Assembly (NCBI GenBank): GCA_963783085.1
Contig: CAWAMJ010000020.1
Coordinates: 868,001-932,000 of the forward strand
Direction of reading: 5' to 3'
Length of the DNA stretch: 64,000 bases
DNA from: CAVYUC01 sp963783085
GTDB lineage: Bacteria; Bacteroidota; Bacteroidia; Bacteroidales; Prolixibacteraceae
The notes under the pieces: generated by a model
The model's input: the letters and a program-made list of their open reading frames with translations, nothing else
The model's database searches: none
What the model was told of the DNA's origin: nothing
Part shown: piece after piece, positions 9,420-18,216 of the stretch
Layout: each line of letters starts with the position of its first letter
Numbering within the stretch: position 1 is the first letter of the stretch
Made by a program: the position numbers and the translations under genes

Positions 9420-9778
9420 GACATACCCCCGATGGTTTTAGGATACAAGTTACGAAGAAATCACGACGTACGATCCATTGACTGCAGGCTTCAAAAAGCA
9501 AATTTATGGCAGCCGACCGCACGGGGTTCCGAGCGCAAAGGGCGGAGAGCAGAGGGCAAAGGGCGGAGGCAAGGTTCAAAGTTTTGAATAGCGATCGTTC
9601 GTTCACTGCGACTGCGACTGCGACTGATCACTGACAACTGCCAACTGCGACTGATCACTGCTCACTGCAACTGCCAACTGCGACTGATCACTGCAATGCA
9701 CTGATCACTGCCAACTGCGACTGATCACTGCTCACTGATCACCCCTTTTTCGTAACTTTACTTCTAAAAAAAACTGCA
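9420..9778. repeat. intergenic region with CTGATCACTG-type simple repeat (9604-9742)
   Basis: No gene. From 9604 to 9742 the DNA is built of interspersed ACTGCG, ACTGATC, CACTG and CAACTGC words, an irregular tandem repeat with no coding sense. A purine-rich tract (GGGCGGAG, AGGGCAAAGGGCGG) precedes it at about 9537-9572. TAACTTTA at 9753-9760 is a candidate -7 element for the acyltransferase gene. Similar ACTGTGACTGC words recur at about 55357-55390. Confidence 0.7.
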
Positions 9779-10885
9779 ATGTCAGGTTCACGGCTGTATT
9801 ACATCGACAACCTTCGCATTTTTTTGATTAGCCTGGTGGTGCTCCATCATTTGGCGATCACATACGGCGCTCCCGGCGAATGGTATTACAACGAATCGGA
9901 GGCCGGTTTCCCGCTTGTTATTCCCATGGCGATGTTTGTGGCGTCGAATCAGGCGTTTTTTATGGGCATGTTCTTTTTTATCTCCGCCCTTTTCCTGGTG
10001 CCCTCACTGTTACGGAAAGGCACGAAAAAGTACCTCGCCGACCGGCTAATCCGGCTGGGAATTCCGCTTGTGGTTTTTTATTTTCTGCTCTCACCACTGG
10101 CGGTGTATGTATTGATGCGGTTTATCCGCCACGAAAACCACAGCTTTTGGCATGTGCTTAAAAATGGCTGGGGGCGGGGGTTCGGACCGCTTTGGTTTGT
10201 TGAGGCCCTGCTTTTGTTTACGGTGGTTTACCTGGCGCTGCGAAAAATTCTGCCTGAGGTAAAAATGAAATTTCCCGGCATTCCCGCTGTTATTGCAACA
10301 GCTTTGCTCACCGGGGTAGGGCAGTTCCTTATTCGCGTATGGCTGCCGGTGGGCTGGAGCCTGCCTTTTACCAATTTTCAACTGCCGTTTTTTCTGCAGT
10401 ACATCGTGCTTTTTACGTTTGGTATAATCGCCTGGCAAAACAACTGGCTCAACGATGTGACGCCCAAAACAGGAAGAAACTGGTTTTTGCTGGCCCAGGC
10501 ACTTATTCTGTTGGTTTTCCCGGTGATGGTATATTTCGGAGGACTTGAAAAAGGCGCCGGTGTTTTTATGGGCGGGCTGCGGTGGCAAAGCTTCGCCTAC
10601 GCTGTTTGGGAACAACTGCTGTGTGTTTCCATGATCTTCGGTTTGCTCGGTATAGCTAAAATCAGGTTTAACCGGCAGGGGAAAACAGCCGCCCGGCTTT
10701 CAGCAAGCGCTTACGGGGTGTTTGTCATACATGCAGTGGTGCTGGTTGGGCTAAGCGCATTGTTCTTCAACTGGCAGCCTCACCAGTGGCAGAAATTTCT
10801 GGCGCTGGCGCCGCTGGCCCTGCTCGTGTGTTTTACGCTGGCCTGGCTGGTGAAGCAAATTCCCGGGTTGCGGAACATCATGTGA
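9779..10885 (+). CDS. acyltransferase family 3 (OafA/YrhL-like) integral membrane protein
   Basis: 368 aa, about ten hydrophobic segments. The N-terminal RLYYIDNLRIFLISLVVLHH pattern, with Arg and the pair of His, is typical of acyltransferase-3 enzymes that O-acylate glucans, lipopolysaccharide or other envelope sugars at the inner membrane. It is preceded by the simple-repeat tract, and the start at 9779 is the first ATG after a candidate -7 element. It is not in an obvious operon, so the substrate cannot be inferred. Confidence 0.85.
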   Translation: MSGSRLYYIDNLRIFLISLVVLHHLAITYGAPGEWYYNESEAGFPLVIPMAMFVASNQAFFMGMFFFISALFLVPSLLRKGTKKYLADRLIRLGIPLVVFYFLLSPLAVYVLMRFIRHENHSFWHVLKNGWGRGFGPLWFVEALLLFTVVYLALRKILPEVKMKFPGIPAVIATALLTGVGQFLIRVWLPVGWSLPFTNFQLPFFLQYIVLFTFGIIAWQNNWLNDVTPKTGRNWFLLAQALILLVFPVMVYFGGLEKGAGVFMGGLRWQSFAYAVWEQLLCVSMIFGLLGIAKIRFNRQGKTAARLSASAYGVFVIHAVVLVGLSALFFNWQPHQWQKFLALAPLALLVCFTLAWLVKQIPGLRNIM

Positions 10886-11132
10886 AAACCTTCGTCCCAA
10901 CCTCCAAATGGTTCCCCGGGCCTGTTTATACGAATAATCGCTTAAAAAGATGGTACCGGTTGAAGCAATCACTGCATTTGTAGTATCAGAACCGGTTCGG
11001 CCAAATTATTTAACACAGAAATGAACAGCGCCGGGTTTTATTCGTTTAAAATTGATCCGGGAACAACTGTAAATTTCATTCCGATTATTGAAAAATTGGT
11101 AACACGTTAAAAAATGTTTCCGGCTCCCGAAA

Positions 11133-12074
11133 ATGAAGACAACACTGCGGACTTTCTGGAAATTGCTGAAAAGGTCGTTTAAACAATGGAACAATAAGGA
11201 TCCATTCAGGGAAAGCGCGATAATCGCATATTACGCCATTTTCTCGCTGCCGGGGTTGCTGCTGGTAATCATCACACTGGCCGGTTATTTCTTTGGACAG
11301 GAACGCATCAGCGGGTATTTGTACGGGCAAATTGCCGATGCAATCGGGGAGAACACCGCCAACCAGGTGCAAAATGTGGTGAATGCCGCATACGATGCCG
11401 ATCAGTCATTCATAGCCACCGTAATCGGAATTGCCACCATTCTGTTTGGGGCAACCGGCGTTTTTTTTCAGCTTCAGAAGTCGCTGAATTTTATTTGGGA
11501 CGTTAAACCCGATCCCAAAAAATCGGGAATTTTGCAGGTGGTGATGGCCCGTTTGTTCTCGCTCGGAATGATCATTACCATTGCTTTCCTGTTGCTGATT
11601 TCGCTGGTCATTTCCACGCTCCTGTCCGCATTATCGGGGTACATCGAGAGCAACTGGCCCGATTACATGATGATTGTGTTCCAGGTGGTAAACTTTATCA
11701 TATCGTTCGCCATTATTACCTTTCTGTTTGCCCTGATGTTTAAATATATGCCCGATGCAAAAATCAAATGGAAAACGGTGTGGATTGGTTCCATTCTGAC
11801 GTCGCTGCTGTTTGTCCTCGGCAAAACAGGGCTCGGATTTTATTTCGGTCGCGCACATCCGGGCTCGGGATACGGGGCTGCCGGGTTTATTATTCTTATT
11901 CTGTTGTGGACATCCTATTCATCGATGATTGTATTTTTTGGCGCCGAATTTACACGGGCGTATTCCGACTATAAATTCCGGGGGAAGGTGAAACCTGAAA
12001 AATACGCCACAAAAGATAAAAAAGCCGAATTAATAAAAAAGCTGGAAGAAAAGGAGGGTTCATACGGCAAATGA
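11133..12074 (+). CDS. YihY/virulence factor BrkB family membrane protein
   Basis: 313 aa with about six transmembrane segments and the family hallmarks: FRESAIIAYYAIFSLPGLL near residue 30, FGATGVFFQLQKSLNFIWD near 115, and GYGAAGFIILILLWTSYSS near 250. The family was once thought to be RNase BN; the present view is an inner-membrane protein of uncertain transport or envelope role. The C-terminal tail is Lys/Glu-rich and cytoplasmic. It appears monocistronic. Confidence 0.9.
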   Translation: MKTTLRTFWKLLKRSFKQWNNKDPFRESAIIAYYAIFSLPGLLLVIITLAGYFFGQERISGYLYGQIADAIGENTANQVQNVVNAAYDADQSFIATVIGIATILFGATGVFFQLQKSLNFIWDVKPDPKKSGILQVVMARLFSLGMIITIAFLLLISLVISTLLSALSGYIESNWPDYMMIVFQVVNFIISFAIITFLFALMFKYMPDAKIKWKTVWIGSILTSLLFVLGKTGLGFYFGRAHPGSGYGAAGFIILILLWTSYSSMIVFFGAEFTRAYSDYKFRGKVKPEKYATKDKKAELIKKLEEKEGSYGK

Positions 12075-12203
12075 TGGCATTATTTTACTTCCTGGAGATT
12101 AAGTTTTTCAAAATCATTTAACATTGTCAAACTTTTAGGGTTAGAGAGAATGGATTTGCAGATGCAAGTTTCAAATTCAGCAAATAGATGAATTCTTTTT
12201 TTT

Positions 12204-12211
12204 TAACTTTG
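12204..12211 (+). promoter_or_regulatory. TAnnTTTG -7 element of the HEPN-MNT operon
   Basis: TAACTTTG matches the Bacteroidota -7 consensus TAnnTTTG exactly, ending only 4 nt before the ATG at 12216. A transcript starting 4-7 nt after the element would be leaderless or nearly so. Confidence 0.6.
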
Positions 12212-12215
12212 AAAA

Positions 12216-12623
12216 ATGGAGAACGCAGAATTTGACAGGAACAAGATTATTAATTACTGGCTTGAAAGTTCTGATGAAGATTTTGAAACGATGATGGCCA
12301 TGTTTGATAATAAAAGGTATAGTTGGAGTATGTTTGTTGGTCATTTAATGATTGAAAAACTGCTTAAAGCACTGTTTGTTAAAATAAACAGTGAATTTCC
12401 TCCATACATTCATAATTTATTAAGATTGGCCAAAAAATGTAATCTGGATTTAAATGAGGAAAATACATTGTTTTTTGTTACAGTTACTGCTTTTAATATA
12501 AATGTCAGGTACGACGATTATAAAAGGAGTTTTCAAAAAATATGCACTCCTGAGTTCTCGACAAAATGGGTGGAAGAAATTAAAGTAAAGAGACTATGGA
12601 TAAGGGGGTTAGTGAAACAATAA
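12216..12623 (+). CDS. HEPN-domain protein (putative toxin/partner of MNT)
   Basis: 135 aa all-alpha HEPN-like protein: W..SSDEDFETMMAMF, a hydrophobic MFVGHLMIEKLLKALFVK helix, and a YDDYKR stretch near residue 100. It overlaps the next gene by 28 bp, the usual linkage of HEPN/MNT pairs. The RNase motif R-x(4-6)-H of active HEPN toxins is not visible, so RNase activity is doubtful; such HEPN proteins are also annotated as nucleotidyltransferase partners with no known target. Likely a small toxin-antitoxin or stress module. Confidence 0.75.
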   Translation: MENAEFDRNKIINYWLESSDEDFETMMAMFDNKRYSWSMFVGHLMIEKLLKALFVKINSEFPPYIHNLLRLAKKCNLDLNEENTLFFVTVTAFNINVRYDDYKRSFQKICTPEFSTKWVEEIKVKRLWIRGLVKQ

Positions 12624-12913
12624 GAAGATATATTGAATCGGTTGCCAAAAATCAGTCTGGTTTAATTTCCGCGTTTCTGTTTGGCTCTTATGCCCGTAAT
12701 ATGCAACGAGCAGAAAGTGATATTGATATAGCTTTGGTATTGGATGATTTGGACGATAATGAAAGATTTGACACACAAATCAGATTGATGTTACTGGCTG
12801 CTCAAATCGATTCCAGAATTGAACCACATCCAATTTCACAAAAGGACCTCAATTCGAATAATCCGTTTGCCATTGAAATTCGAAAGACAGGTATTGAACT
12901 GAAAGTAAAATAA
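12596..12913 (+). CDS. minimal nucleotidyltransferase (MNT), antitoxin-like
   Basis: 105 aa. The nucleotidyltransferase motif GSYARN followed by SDIDIALV (G-S-x10-D-x-D) is intact near residues 27-45, so metal-dependent NMP/AMP transfer is plausible. In characterised pairs (HepT-MntA) MNT inactivates the HEPN toxin by AMPylation. Here the order is HEPN then MNT, opposite to the pair at 30.8 kb. The start ATG lies inside the HEPN gene. Confidence 0.8.
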   Translation: MDKGVSETIRRYIESVAKNQSGLISAFLFGSYARNMQRAESDIDIALVLDDLDDNERFDTQIRLMLLAAQIDSRIEPHPISQKDLNSNNPFAIEIRKTGIELKVK

Positions 12914-13044
12914 TTGAGAGTAACAAAAGGGTATATATCGCGAATTATGAAATGCGGATTTATTTACATCCAAAAAAGCTGATTGAACTTTCGATGGCAG
13001 TCGGGAAACCCGCACTCCGCACCCTGTAACCCGCAACCCATTCT

Positions 13045-13800
13045 TTAAACTTTAAACTTTGAACTCCTAACTCCGGTCCCACCACTTTCCGGAAGTCTCA
13101 TACGGTACGCATTCATGGCAGTTTTTCCTAATTTTTTAATCAGGCGGGAGTTAACCACAAATCCAACAGGCGCACCGACGAGGGGTATCAACTGGGCCAT
13201 CTTTGCAAGGTCAATGTAGTCGCGGTATTCCTGCTGAAAATTCCGCCAGTCGAACTGATGGATATCATCCGGAAGACCTTTACTCTTCTGATTCCAGTCA
13301 ACCATTTTGAGGTAAACTTTTCGCCTGTGTATGTGGCTTGAGAATGCCAGTTCAAAAATATGCAGGATGTAAACCCTCTCCTTGTAATCTTTTACACTAA
13401 ACCCGTACATCGAACAAATATCAAACAGCAATTTCAGTTTAAGGCCAATTAAAACCGGAAAGTCTGCAAATCCGAGCAATATACCGCCTGCACCGGTAAT
13501 TCCCCCTTCAACAGCAGCGGTGGTTCTGTAAAATTTTATCCGCTGCCGAACAGCTTCCTCACGTGCCTGCAACGACAGGCCCGACAAAGGTTTGGCGGTG
13601 GTATAGTTGGCGCCGAACAAAACCCCGCGTATCATTTGTTTGATGGTAGCAGTAATTGCCCGGTGTACTTTTTCGGGTATCCACGAATTCATTTTCACCT
13701 GTGCATTTTTAGTCAGCCGGTTGATAATAGATGGCTTTTTAAGCATTTGCCTTTGCCAGACTGTTAATTCTGAAAGGATTTGTTTCTGATAATCATCCAT
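13045..13800 (-). CDS. EcsC family protein
   Basis: About 251 aa using the ATG at 13800; an upstream ATG at 13905 is open but lies beyond the likely promoter, so the shorter start is preferred. EcsC-family signatures include VEGGITGAGGILLGFADFP near residue 105 and LAKMAQLIPLVGAPVGFVVN near 210. The family is membrane-associated with unclear biochemical role; the Bacillus namesake is in an ABC transporter operon. Here it stands alone, with an insertion sequence about 120 bp upstream. Confidence 0.8.
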   Translation of the reverse strand: MDDYQKQILSELTVWQRQMLKKPSIINRLTKNAQVKMNSWIPEKVHRAITATIKQMIRGVLFGANYTTAKPLSGLSLQAREEAVRQRIKFYRTTAAVEGGITGAGGILLGFADFPVLIGLKLKLLFDICSMYGFSVKDYKERVYILHIFELAFSSHIHRRKVYLKMVDWNQKSKGLPDDIHQFDWRNFQQEYRDYIDLAKMAQLIPLVGAPVGFVVNSRLIKKLGKTAMNAYRMRLPESGGTGVRSSKFKV

Positions 13801-13824
13801 TGTAAATTGGTTAACGTTTTGTTG

Positions 13825-13832
13825 CAAAGATA
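13825..13832 (-). promoter_or_regulatory. -7 element for the EcsC gene
   Basis: On the minus strand this reads TATCTTTG, an exact TAnnTTTG match, 24 nt upstream of the ATG at 13800. It decides between the two possible starts of the gene. Confidence 0.55.
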
Positions 13833-13924
13833 AATGATTCAAATAACGGGCCGGCGTTATACTCCGGTTATCCTGTACCCGAAAAGTCGGTACTGTTATA
13901 TTCAAAATTTGTTGTAAGTTAGAT

Positions 13925-15226
13925 CACTACTGTCTCGCTAAAAGAGACTGAGTGACAATTGTTTATAATTTGGTTCTTTGACATTTTTGTAATCATTGTT
14001 TGTAAGTAGCTCTTTTACAGAAGTTTTGTCCAGTAGCGAGATCCCCAAAATTTGTAAAACTTCGTAGGTCGAACGGTCTATTTTTAATTCTTTGCTTATA
14101 ATTGCCACCAAACAATAGGTGATAATTGCACAGTAAAGTTGTGTTTTTACAGCATTGAGGGTATGACCCCAAAAGCTTTTCACCTTAAGATGCTGTTTGA
14201 TCCATTTAAAAAACAATTCGACTTGCCAACGATTTTTATAAAGAATGGCAATTTCCAGGGCTGTGAGTTCGAAGTTATTTGTGAGGAAAACAAATTCAAC
14301 TTCTGTTTCGCAGTCATAATACTTGATCCGACGCAGTTTCTGGGGGTAACGATTGTAAGATTTTGGATGCAAAAAAACACCGGTTTGATCGCATCTTACC
14401 CCAGTCGATTTGTCTACTTGACTCGAATACATTCTCTTGAACTTGAGGTTGTTTTTGGCCCGTACAACAAACCATGCTTCAAGTTTTTGAATTCGACAAA
14501 GCCGCTCGAAATCATTGTAGCCTCTGTCAAAGATATAATAACTGCCTTTCTCATATGGGATATTATCCATGGCATTTACATCGTTGACCGATGCGGTAGT
14601 AATGTGAACAAAGCTCGGAATCTGGGTCTTGACGTCGTATAGCGTATGCATTTTTACGCCACCTTTTTTCTTCCTGAACTCAGCCCACCAGAAAACGCTC
14701 AGGCAAAGATCGATTGTTGTGGAATCAAAAGCATAAACATTGCCTTCAACTTTAACTTCAAAATCGTCACTTGCACAAATCCTTCGGGCATGATCTACAA
14801 GACAATAGGCAAATTCTTCGTAGATTTTGCAATTCCTGTTGATGTTTGCCCTTGCAAGAGTTGCCAGTTTCACGCTGGAGCCGAGTCCCAAATGATATGA
14901 CTTGTTCCAGTGCGCATCAATGGCAACAATTAAATCCCGAAGACTGTCACGATTGGTGAGTTGTCCAAATACCATACAGAGCATCTGGTTCCAACAAGTG
15001 AAAGTGCGGACGTGTTTGTTGCCATTGTACTTCATCACAAGGCGGTCAAACACCCTGCGGGGCAAGAATTCAGTGATTTGTGCAAATACATATTTCCCTT
15101 GGTTCATCTCTTATTATTTTGATGCCAAAAGAAACAATTCAAATCGTCACGCAGCAAAAACTACTACAAATAACTGATTGTCAATTCTGTCAAAGAACGA
15201 TTTAATATTTTAACGAGACACTAGTG
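13925..15226 (-). mobile_element. IS4-type insertion sequence with 9-bp target duplication
   Basis: 1302 bp. The ends are inverted repeats: CACTACTGTCTCGCTAAAA at the left and, reversed, CACTAGTGTCTCGTTAAAA at the right (17 of 19 match). The 9-bp direct repeat AAGTTAGAT flanks it at 13916-13924 and 15227-15235. A short inner repeat TTCTTTGACA is also found inside both ends. One intact transposase fills it. It sits between the divergent EcsC and SDR-like genes and ends 46 bp before the SDR start, so it may displace that gene's promoter. Confidence 0.9.
13938..15107 (-). CDS. IS4 family transposase
   Basis: 389 aa with the N-terminal DUF4372-like region (FAQITEFLPRRVFDRLV) and an RNase H-like DDE core: YAFDSTTIDLCLSVFWWA (first D), YIFDRGYNDF (second D) and the Y-(2)-R-(3)-E-(6)-K signature YKNRWQVELFFKWIKQHLK. 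The frame is intact, so the element is probably active or recently active. It fills the element between the two inverted repeats. Confidence 0.95.
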   Translation of the reverse strand: MNQGKYVFAQITEFLPRRVFDRLVMKYNGNKHVRTFTCWNQMLCMVFGQLTNRDSLRDLIVAIDAHWNKSYHLGLGSSVKLATLARANINRNCKIYEEFAYCLVDHARRICASDDFEVKVEGNVYAFDSTTIDLCLSVFWWAEFRKKKGGVKMHTLYDVKTQIPSFVHITTASVNDVNAMDNIPYEKGSYYIFDRGYNDFERLCRIQKLEAWFVVRAKNNLKFKRMYSSQVDKSTGVRCDQTGVFLHPKSYNRYPQKLRRIKYYDCETEVEFVFLTNNFELTALEIAILYKNRWQVELFFKWIKQHLKVKSFWGHTLNAVKTQLYCAIITYCLVAIISKELKIDRSTYEVLQILGISLLDKTSVKELLTNNDYKNVKEPNYKQLSLSLF

Positions 15227-15272
15227 AAGTTAGATACTTAAATTAGTTATCATTCAGGTAAAAGCGAAAAAC

Positions 15273-15989
15273 ATGAACATATTAGTAGCTGGAGCAAGCG
15301 GGGCAACAGGACGGCTGTTGGTAAAAGATTTATTAAATCGCGGACAAAAAGTAACAGCAATTGTGCGATCGACTGAAAAACTGGCTGAGTTACCCGATAA
15401 TGAAAACCTTACGGTGGTTAAAGCCAGTGTGCTTGATTTGAGCGATACAGAAATGATGGCGGTTGTTAAAGACTGCGATGCGGTAGCATCGTGTTTGGGC
15501 CACAACATTAGTTTCAAAGGGATGTATGGACAACCACGCCGGCTGGTAACAGACACTGCCCGCAGATTATGCGCGGCCATTGAGGCCAACAAACCCGAAA
15601 AGCCGGTGAAGTATGTGCTGATGAATACTACAGGCAACCGGAACCGCGATTTGAACGAACCCATATCCTTTGCTGAAAAAATGGTTATCGCACTTCTTCG
15701 CCTGCTGTTGCCACCGCATGTCGATAATGAAAAGGCGGCGGATTACCTTCGGACCAAAATTGGTCAGAACCATCCGATGATTGAATGGACTGCAGTCCGG
15801 CCCGATGGATTGACCGATGAGAACACAGTGAGCCCATACGAGATACATCCTTCTCCAACCAGGAGCGCCATTTTTAATGCGGGAAAAGTAAGCAGGATAA
15901 ACGTAGCCCGTTTTATGGCCGAACTCATTACCGATGCCAGCACATGGAATAAATGGAAAGGGCAAATGCCGGTTATCTACAACCGGTAA
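15273..15989 (+). CDS. atypical SDR / NAD(P)-binding protein
   Basis: 238 aa. The N-terminal Rossmann glycine motif is GASGATGRLL (residues 7-16), followed by an acidic-strand region and VDNEKAADYLR, which replaces the YxxxK site, as in atypical SDRs (NmrA/BVR-B/YwnB-like). Likely an NAD(P)H-dependent reductase or redox sensor; the substrate is not inferable. It begins 38 bp after the right target duplication of the IS4 element, and ends just before a copy of the R repeat. Confidence 0.8.
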   Translation: MNILVAGASGATGRLLVKDLLNRGQKVTAIVRSTEKLAELPDNENLTVVKASVLDLSDTEMMAVVKDCDAVASCLGHNISFKGMYGQPRRLVTDTARRLCAAIEANKPEKPVKYVLMNTTGNRNRDLNEPISFAEKMVIALLRLLLPPHVDNEKAADYLRTKIGQNHPMIEWTAVRPDGLTDENTVSPYEIHPSPTRSAIFNAGKVSRINVARFMAELITDASTWNKWKGQMPVIYNR

Positions 15990-16003
15990 TCTGAAAATCA
16001 TAA

Positions 16004-16266
16004 TAATTTACAATTGAGCAGGTGGACTTAGAGCCACCAGCTCAACTTCAAGGCGTTCACCTGCTGACTTTAAGTTCAGCTGGTGAAATGTATGCACAAT
16101 TCCATTCCCGATGCCGGCGGCCCGCCTCCCGGAGGGCAGGCGTCGCATGTTTATAGAATCATCAAAGTTCACAAGACATTCGACTCCGGAGTCGCACCAT
16201 CCCGGTTTTTCGGGGTCTGCGTGGAAAAAATTAGCCAAAACTCATAGCACCTCAAAATAATATTTA
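16004..16266. repeat. R repeat, full copy A (about 263 bp)
   Basis: First full copy of a repeat seen four times (also 20014, 20263 and 22448). The first ~85 bp contain interleaved inverted repeats: AGCAGGTG, CCACCAGCT, CACCTGCT, AGCTGGTG, in order A-B-A'-B'. The second part holds hairpins CGCCT..AGGCG, CGACTCCGGAGTCG and CCCG..CGGG. The end, ATATTTAG, is interrupted by the ISNCY-type element. No protein gene is supported; the frame read on the minus strand is probably fortuitous. Confidence 0.85.
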
Positions 16267-18101
16267 GTGCCTCTTAGTAAACTCTCTATCCTTTGACAAT
16301 CAATAGGTTAATGTTAATAACTTTCTTGAATCTTTACCGGTTATTGTTTGGTTATATTATTTAAAATACAGAATTTCAGGTCGTTAATGATTTTAGGTTC
16401 GCTTATTTCAAACAGTAATACATAAAAGATTCAAATATGAGAAACAGGTTCGAACAACAATGTTCAATAGGACAGCGATTGATAAAAGACACCCCCGTCA
16501 ACCCAAAACGGAAAGATAAACTGGAAGAGTTGATAGCTGCACTAAAAGCAATTTATTGCAACCCGGAATATAACCAAAGGTTGTTCGGGATTTTGGAACA
16601 CCACCTGCTGAAAGACAAAATGAGAACGGGCCGCAAGGGGATGGATCTTTGGTGCATTTTTGTTTTGTCGCAGGTACGCCTGTGCCTGAACATGGATTAC
16701 GGCTGGGTGTACAACCTTTCAAACAACCATTTGTCAATAAGGTGGTTAATGGGCATTGAGACTGAATATGGCTTTAAGCGGACAGAGTTCAGTTATCAGA
16801 ATATCTACGATAACGTGACGCTTCTGGACGATGAAATGGTAAAAGAAATTAATTCCTTGGTATTGGAATTTGGGCATGGGGAGGTGTTTAAAAAAAAAGA
16901 AACGGCAGCCTTGCGCTTAAAAACTGACAGTTTTGTGGTGGAGAGCAACGTCCACTTTCCGACCGACTACAACCTGCTGTGGGATAGTGCGCGCAAATGT
17001 ATTGATGGCGTTTGTGTTTTTCTGGGCAAATACAAAAACCTGCAGGGGTGGCGGAAGATAAAAAGCTGGAAGACAGAAATGAAGGGGCTGATGCGGGAAC
17101 TGGGGAAAGCATCATCATCAGGGGGCAAGGGCAAAGAACAGAGGGAAGCCAAGGCAGCCCGCAGTTACATCAACAAAGCTGCCGCACTTTATGCAAAACT
17201 GGAAAAAGGGTTGCCACAACTGCCCATTGTTGATGACCAGGACCTTGCCCTGGTTGTTTCGCTGGAATATTTTATGCAACTGTTGCTCAAACATATCGAC
17301 TTGGTTGACAGGCGAATAATAAAAGGGGAAACGATACCACACGGAGAAAAGATGTTTTCAATTTTTGAAACTTACACTGAATGGATAAAAAAAGGCAAAT
17401 CACGGCCAAGTGTTGAGCTGGGCAAAAAATTATCGATAACAACCGACCAGTTCGATTTAATTATCGATTACCAGATAATGGAACACGAACAAGACCGGGA
17501 CATTGTTATAGCGTTGGCAGACAGGCTGTTGGCCAAATACAAAATTGAATCGTGGAGTTTTGACAAAGGGTACTGGGGAAAGGAAAACAAGCAACTGCTC
17601 CAGTTAGAAGTACCCAAAGTAATAATGCCAAAACTGGGGAAACGCAATAAACAGGAAGAAGCCGAAGAAACCGGCAGGCCTTTTCGCAAGTTAAAAAACA
17701 AGCACAGCGCCATAGAATCAAACATCAACGAACTCGAACATAGGGGCTTGGACAGGTGTCCCGACCGTGGTTATCCCCATTTCAAAAACTACGTTGCCTT
17801 GGGCGTTTGCGCCTACAACCTCAAAAAGATTGGGTCAAAACTGCTGGAAGAAGAACGGGAAAGGCTGAGAATACAAGGCCAAAGTCGGCCAAGAATAGCA
17901 GCATAACCAAAAAACAACCCCAAAAATGGGATTTCTATGCCCAAATTTTACGTAATTGCAATTTTATGTTCAACAGAAACTATATTTGCCCCAAATGTTT
18001 GACTGTTTTTAGAATTTTCAGAAAAAGGTGGCTAGGAATGCCTGCAATAAAACCTGGAAAAAATCAAAATATCAAAAATTATTGCGTTTTCTTTGCGACA
18101 C
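16267..18101 (+). mobile_element. ISNCY-type insertion sequence inserted at the end of R copy A
   Basis: 1835 bp. TATTTA is duplicated on both sides (16261-16266 and 18102-18107). Ends are imperfect inverted repeats, GTGCCTCTTAGTAAAC and, reversed, GTGTCGCAAAGAAAAC (11 of 16). The uninterrupted sequence exists in the second duplication copy at about 20521-20535, giving a natural empty site that fixes the borders. It carries one intact transposase and a 195-bp non-coding right arm with no further gene. Confidence 0.85.
16437..17906 (+). CDS. ISNCY-type DDE transposase
   Basis: 489 aa. The layout matches the ISNCY transposases of Bacteroidota: an N-terminal HTH-like part with MDLWCIFVLSQVRLCLNMDYG, a DDE core with LKTDSFVVESNVHFPTDYNLLWD (first Asp, near residue 160), SFDKGYWG near residue 375 and KHSAIESNINELEHRGLDRC (Glu) near 425. 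A Ser/Gly/Lys-rich insertion lies near residues 222-240. Frame intact. Confidence 0.85.
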   Translation: MRNRFEQQCSIGQRLIKDTPVNPKRKDKLEELIAALKAIYCNPEYNQRLFGILEHHLLKDKMRTGRKGMDLWCIFVLSQVRLCLNMDYGWVYNLSNNHLSIRWLMGIETEYGFKRTEFSYQNIYDNVTLLDDEMVKEINSLVLEFGHGEVFKKKETAALRLKTDSFVVESNVHFPTDYNLLWDSARKCIDGVCVFLGKYKNLQGWRKIKSWKTEMKGLMRELGKASSSGGKGKEQREAKAARSYINKAAALYAKLEKGLPQLPIVDDQDLALVVSLEYFMQLLLKHIDLVDRRIIKGETIPHGEKMFSIFETYTEWIKKGKSRPSVELGKKLSITTDQFDLIIDYQIMEHEQDRDIVIALADRLLAKYKIESWSFDKGYWGKENKQLLQLEVPKVIMPKLGKRNKQEEAEETGRPFRKLKNKHSAIESNINELEHRGLDRCPDRGYPHFKNYVALGVCAYNLKKIGSKLLEEERERLRIQGQSRPRIAA

Positions 18102-18216
18102 TATTTAGCCTCCCGGTTCTGTCAGCTCTTTCAGATTTTCGGTTGGAAATTGTTTTTACATTGTTAATTTTGGCCAACAGTCAATAAAAAAGTCAACCGG
18201 TTTGAAAACTTAAACC

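Noticed and set aside
11021..11110. 29-codon frame upstream of the YihY/BrkB gene
   Set aside because: No ribosome site or family similarity; length is within chance for this composition.
15254..16001. minus-strand frames opposite the SDR-like gene
   Set aside because: Antisense shadows of a gene with a clear Rossmann motif on the plus strand.
16008..16238. 76-codon minus-strand frame in the R repeat (also in copies B-D)
   Set aside because: Lies over hairpin DNA, varies at its ends between copies, and shows no start signal or known domain.
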